Assembly (NCBI GenBank): GCA_046728175.1 | Contig: JBKPEA010000006.1 | Location: forward strand, 33,712-97,711 | Length of the DNA stretch: 64,000 bases | Origin: JAFAHS01 sp046728175 | GTDB taxonomy: Bacteria; Desulfobacterota; Binatia; Binatales; Binataceae | Reading direction: 5' to 3' | Shown: positions 60,695 through 64,000 of the stretch, one piece after another | Numbering within the stretch: position 1 is the first letter of the stretch | Layout of the letters: each line of letters begins with the position of its first letter | Notes under the pieces: generated by a model | Told to the model about the DNA's origin: nothing | The model's input: only the letters and a program-made list of their open reading frames with translations | Databases searched by the model: none | Made by a program: the position numbers and the translations under genes

Positions 60695-61483
60695 TCAGGT
60701 CTTGTCAGAGGCAAGATGATTGAGAGGTCGCGCGCCGCGTCCCAGTGCGGCAGATTGCGCGATGGCGCGGGTCACGAATTTCTTAGCCGCGCCAATCGCG
60801 TTGGGAAGCGCGTCGCCCAGCGCAAGCCGCGCCGCAATTGCCGCAGACAAGGTACATCCGGCTCCATGCGCCCGGGCGCCGCAGCGGGGCATGCTATATT
60901 CGTGGATTTCGTGACCGTCGAAGAAAACATCGAGCGCGTCGCCCTTAAGCGCACCGCCGGTGACGAGGGCGGCCCGCGCGCCGATGTGAACCAGTTCACG
61001 CGCAGCCCTGCGCATCGCGTCGCGCCCGTTGATCTCCTCGCGTCCCAGCAGGATCTCGGTCTCGCGCAGATTGGGTGTGACCAGTACCGCCAGCGGAAAC
61101 ATGTGCTCGCGTAGTGCCGCGACCGCGCCCGGGGTCAGCAGCAAATCGCCGCTGGCCGCGACCATCACCGGGTCGACCACCAGGTTGGGAATCGAGCGTT
61201 CCCGCACCGCCGCCGCCACCACTTCGATGATCTCGGTACGCGAGAGCATTCCGCTCTTGGCGGCCGCCACCGGCAGATCGTCCATCACGGCGTGGATTTG
61301 CGCGGCCACGAACTGCGCATCCAGATCGGCGACCGACCGCACCCCCAGCGTGTTTTGTGCGGTGAGCGCGGTGATCGCGGTGGCACCGAACACGCCGAGC
61401 GCGGAAAAGGTCTTGAGGTCGGCCTGGATACCGGCGCCGCCGGAGGAATCCGACCCGGCGATACTGAGCACCACCTTGAGCAT
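60695..61483 (-). CDS. thiD: Hydroxymethylpyrimidine/phosphomethylpyrimidine kinase
   Basis: Two-step kinase giving HMP diphosphate for thiamine synthesis. The protein has 262 residues from ATG 61483; a longer start at 61522 lacks support. VLSIAGSDSSGGAGIQADLKTF near 4-25 binds the pyrimidine, GVFGATAITALTAQNT near 29-44 is the family block, VVDPVMVAASGDLLL near 115-129, and the anion hole with catalytic Cys is in GARAHGAGCTLSAAIAA. It forms an operon with tenA and is divergent from the Fur-family gene. Confidence 0.92.
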   Translation of the reverse strand: MLKVVLSIAGSDSSGGAGIQADLKTFSALGVFGATAITALTAQNTLGVRSVADLDAQFVAAQIHAVMDDLPVAAAKSGMLSRTEIIEVVAAAVRERSIPNLVVDPVMVAASGDLLLTPGAVAALREHMFPLAVLVTPNLRETEILLGREEINGRDAMRRAARELVHIGARAALVTGGALKGDALDVFFDGHEIHEYSMPRCGARAHGAGCTLSAAIAARLALGDALPNAIGAAKKFVTRAIAQSAALGRGARPLNHLASDKT

Positions 61484-61566
61484 CGCAGTTGAGATTAAAC
61501 CATCACGGGAGCGGGACACCAAGCGTGGAGCGGTGCGGGTTCGGGCCTTGACGTAAATTCTTATCG

Positions 61567-61585
61567 GATGATGATTATTATCATC
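61567..61585 (+). promoter_or_regulatory. Candidate Fur/PerR-family operator
   Basis: A 19-bp A/T-rich near-perfect palindrome (arms GATGAT and ATCATC; 16 of 18 paired positions symmetric) in an otherwise GC-rich context, 19 bp upstream of the Fur-family start. Its form resembles Fur or PerR boxes, and it would allow autoregulation. It also lies about 85 bp from the thiD start. Confidence 0.6.
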
Positions 61586-61603
61586 TAGATATCGAAACTA
61601 AAG

Positions 61604-62089
61604 TTGCTCAGCGAGGGACAACGCGCCGGATATGCGGCGCGGCGGCTGGCTGAATTCGCGCAACGCTGCCGCAAAGCCGGCTTGGCGGTAACCCCGCAGC
61701 GGCTTGCGATCATCAGGGCGCTGCTCGGGTCGGTGCAGCATCCCCGCGCCGAGGCAATTTACCTTCTGGTCCGCAAGCAGCATCCGCATATCTCACTCGC
61801 TACGATGCATCGCACGCTCGAGACGTTGTGCGAGATCGGCGAGGCGCGCAAGATCACGATGCTGCACGACCGCGCGCGCTACGACGGCACCGTCAGGCCG
61901 CACCATCCCGTGATCTGTATCGGGTGCCGGCGGATTCGCGACCTTGAGATTCCCCGGATCGATCGTCTGCTGGATGGCCATTTGGTACTCGGCGAATTCA
62001 AGCTGCTGGGATCGTCGCTGGAAATCCAGGCCTTGTGCGAACGCTGCAGTTCGAGACAGACCACGCGAGGCAAGCGGGCACGCCGCTGA
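61604..62089 (+). CDS. Fur-family regulator, PerR-like
   Basis: Metal-dependent repressor of 161 residues. The winged helix has GLAVTPQRLAIIRALLGSVQHPRAEAIY near 26-53 and ISLATMHRTLETLCEIGEA near 63-81. The structural zinc site is CIGC (105, 108) and CERC (145, 148); HH at 100-101 and Asp94 belong to the regulatory site region. It resembles PerR/peroxide regulators and is followed by a rubrerythrin gene, the usual peroxide-defence partner. The start is a TTG without a strong ribosome binding site. The palindrome upstream suggests autoregulation. Confidence 0.88.
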   Translation: MLSEGQRAGYAARRLAEFAQRCRKAGLAVTPQRLAIIRALLGSVQHPRAEAIYLLVRKQHPHISLATMHRTLETLCEIGEARKITMLHDRARYDGTVRPHHPVICIGCRRIRDLEIPRIDRLLDGHLVLGEFKLLGSSLEIQALCERCSSRQTTRGKRARR

Positions 62090-62160
62090 CTATTAGGGAT
62101 GGTGGTTGCAACAACAGTTCCGACAGGAACCCATCAGAGGTCCGCTCAAGAGGAAAGAAA

Positions 62161-62581
62161 ATGGCAAGTCTGAAAGGAACCAAAACCCATAAGAATCTCA
62201 AAGACGCGTTTGCGGGGGAGAGCCAGGCCAACCGCCGTTATCTCTATTTCGCCAAGCTCGCGGATGTCGAAGGCCAGGCCGGAAATCGCTGGGCTATTCC
62301 GCGACACCGCCGAAGGCGAGACCGGCCATGCCCACGGACATTTAGATTACCTGAAGAGCGTGGGTGATCCGGTCACCGGTGAGCCAATGGGTGACTCGCT
62401 CCTGAACCTCAAAAGCGCGATTCACGGCGAAACTTACGAATACACGGACATGTATCCGGGAATGGCCAAGACCGCCCGCGAGGAAGGCTTCTCCGAAATC
62501 GCAGACTGGTTTGAGACACTGGCCAAGGCGGAAAAGTCACACGCCGGCCGCTTTTCCAAGGCCGCTCGGACCCTGTCCTAG
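62161..62581 (+). pseudogene. Rubrerythrin, frameshifted
   Basis: Non-heme di-iron peroxidase that reduces hydrogen peroxide. ATG 62161 with AGAGGAAAG upstream starts MASLKGTKTHKNLKDAFAGE, then SQANRRYLYFAKLADVEGQ. Near 62280 (CAGGCCGG) the frame shifts; the next frame reads EIAGLFRDTAEGETGHAHGH, with the conserved ExxH pair, then IHGETYEYTDMYPGMAKTA and AKAEKSHAGRFSKA. All di-iron ligands survive. About 140 residues with no rubredoxin domain. It lies behind the PerR-like gene. Confidence 0.8.
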
Positions 62582-62671
62582 GCGCAGAGCTGAGATTCCG
62601 GAGCGGCTGGCCGCGCCGGAATTCTCCTTCGCACCGCCACCAATCCAACGCCCGCATGCCGTCTGTTGTTG

Positions 62672-64000
62672 ATGTCGACTGATCGAATTGAATCCAAGCC
62701 GACCGAGGGTCTTTCCTACAGTCCGGTTGAAGCCAAGTACTGGGAGAGGGCGGGACTCGCCAAGGAACTCGAGCGCGTTTACGACATCTGCCAGGGTTGC
62801 CGGCTTTGCTTCAACCTGTGTCCCTCCCTCCCGGCGCTGTTCGACGCAATTGACAAGGAAGGCGAAGACGTCCGCAATCTTACCGACGAGCAAACCTGGC
62901 GCGTCATCGATCTCTGCTACGGTTGGAAACTGTGCGAGGTGAAGTGTCCCTACACTCCGCGCGATGGGCACGAGTTCCAGCTTGATTTCCCGCGCTTGAT
63001 GATGCGCGCCAAAGGCAGTCCGCGCCAGGGAACAGGGAATCGGTCTGCGCGAGAAGGCGCTCGGAAATCCCGATCTGCTCGGAAAAATCGGCGGCCTAGC
63101 TCCCGCGCTGGCTAACTGGGATGCCGCCAGAAATTTGGGCGCGCGATAATGGAGAAGATGCTCGGGATTCATCGCGACAAGCTGCTTCCCAACTTGGCCG
63201 GAGAGAGCCTGGGGGCGTGGCTCAAGCGCTATCCACTGCGCGGGCACCTGCAAGACCGGCCGCGAAGGTCGCGCTGTTTCCGACCTGTTTCGTGAACTAC
63301 TACAACCCGGGAGCTGGCCGGCCGCGGTGGCGGTGCTCACCAGGAACAACTGCGAGGTCAAATGCCCGCGGCAAAACTGCTGCGGGATGCCCGCGCTCGA
63401 TGGCGGCGACGTCGAATTCGCGCGGCGCCAGGCGCGCACCAACATTGAATCGATGCTTCCGCTGGTCCGCCAAGGCTATCGGGTGGCAGCTGTCAACCCC
63501 ACTTGCTCGCGGACCATGCGCAGCGAGTACCCCACCTTGCTGGCTGGGGCCGAAGTGAAGGAGTTCGCGGCGGCAGTGGTGGATCCGCACGAGGTGCTCT
63601 GGCAGTTGAAGTCGAAAAATCTTTTGCGCCGCGACTTCCGCACCACCCGGGGAAAATCGCCTATCACGTGCCGTGTCATCTCAAGGCGCAGGGGTTGGAT
63701 TTCGATCGCGCGACTTGATGCGGATTATCCCGGGCGCCACGACCACGACCGTCGATGTCTGCACCGCGCACGACGGCACGTGGGCGATGAAGAAAGAGTG
63801 TTTCGAGCTTTCGCTCAGAGCCGGAGAAAAGGCGTTCAGCGGGATGCGCGATGCCGACGCGCGCGTGATGGCTAGCGATTGCCCGCTGGCGGCGCTGCAA
63901 ATCCAGCAGGCCACCGGCATTCCCCCGCTGCATCCCCTCGAGATCCTCGCGCGCGCCTACGACGATGCCGGGTTCCCGGACCCGGTACCGCCTCCAGCAC
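62672..64000 (+). pseudogene. Fe-S/CCG-domain oxidoreductase (HdrD/GlpC-like), multiply frameshifted, runs to window end
   Basis: ATG 62672 begins a heterodisulfide-reductase-related iron-sulfur protein. YDICQGCRLCFNLCPSLPAL and DLCYGWKLCEVKCPYTPRDG hold two [4Fe-4S] motifs. The frame then changes at about 63015, 63110, 63265, 63310, 63640 and 63710, with recognisable pieces in each: GLREKALGNPDLLGK, MEKMLGIHRDKLLPNL, KVALFPTCFVNYYNP, CEVKCPRQNCCGMPALDGGD, KIAYHVPCHLKAQG and DVCTAHDGTWAMKKE. The last three belong to CCG domains. This protein, rubrerythrin and a Fur regulator often occur together. The end may lie beyond the window. Confidence 0.7.

Noticed and set aside
61484..61603. TPP riboswitch before thiD-tenA
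   Set aside because: I looked for the CTGAGA and ACCTGATCTGG-type blocks on the minus strand and found neither.
1..64000. tRNA, rRNA, CRISPR arrays, insertion sequences or phage genes
   Set aside because: Gaps are short, I saw no T-loop-like GGTTCGAATCC pattern in them, no spaced direct repeats and no transposase or integrase motifs.

Overview
The window is a GC-rich, densely coded chromosomal stretch from a diderm heterotroph. The diderm assignment rests on a TonB-dependent BtuB receptor, several lipoproteins and a lytic transglycosylase. The gene mix is unusual: steroid-ring oxidation genes, N-acyl-D-amino-acid deacylase paralogues, a luciferase-like monooxygenase, two family III CoA-transferases and many acyl-CoA enzymes. 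It suggests a soil or subsurface lineage that lives on hydrophobic or aromatic compounds. An uncultured group such as Candidatus Binatota would fit, but that is inference and no marker gene here settles it. I see no rRNA, tRNA, transposase, phage gene or CRISPR array.

Layout. 1-16 kb is a mixed region: partial MFS transporter, acyl-CoA dehydrogenase, a ferritin-like unknown, succinate-semialdehyde-type dehydrogenase, TIGR01777 epimerase, three genes broken by frameshifts (6.2-7.8 kb), quinone reductase, phospholipase-D lipoprotein, a broken TetR gene, a C45 acyltransferase/peptidase, an amidohydrolase, a small lipoprotein, an enoyl-CoA hydratase and GFA-type proteins. 16-28 kb is a steroid catabolic cluster: a KshA-like Rieske oxygenase, a LuxR-type regulator, a methyltransferase gene with an in-frame amber codon, an HsaA-like flavin hydroxylase, a KstD, a second KstD-family flavoprotein, two SDRs, a KshB-like stand-alone ferredoxin, an HsaD-like C-C hydrolase and an amidohydrolase. 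Together they could carry out A-ring desaturation, 9-alpha-hydroxylation with B-ring opening, and hydroxylation of the aromatised A ring. The extradiol dioxygenase (HsaC) and the KshB reductase domain are not in the window.

28-48 kb holds two paralogous D-aminoacylase-family genes, each ended by a perfect hairpin terminator. Between them lie a methyltransferase, a luciferase-like monooxygenase/hydrolase pair, an APH-fold kinase, and housekeeping or envelope genes (aroA, a BMP-family lipoprotein, a lytic transglycosylase, a GST, glnE). A cobalamin module has btuB and cobU transcribed divergently, with a B12 riboswitch and a likely attenuator in front of btuB.

48-59 kb contains two divergent operons sharing a control region with a candidate TetR operator. 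The minus-strand operon encodes a DUF35 zinc-ribbon protein, a thiolase-fold protein with Ser in place of the catalytic Cys, a medium-chain reductase and a nitronate-monooxygenase-like protein. The plus-strand operon encodes the TetR regulator, two CaiB-family CoA-transferases, SDRs, an enoyl-CoA hydratase and an acyl-CoA dehydrogenase. This looks like activation and breakdown of a carboxylic acid as its CoA ester. The thiolase-DUF35 pair recalls the Ltp2-ChsH2 retro-aldolase of steroid side-chain degradation.

59-64 kb has an alpha/beta hydrolase, thiamine salvage genes (thiD-tenA), and a peroxide-response-like set: a Fur/PerR regulator with a palindrome upstream, a rubrerythrin, and an Fe-S CCG-domain protein. 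The last two carry several frameshifts. In all broken genes the conserved residues survive in switching frames, so sequence errors are as likely as real gene decay.
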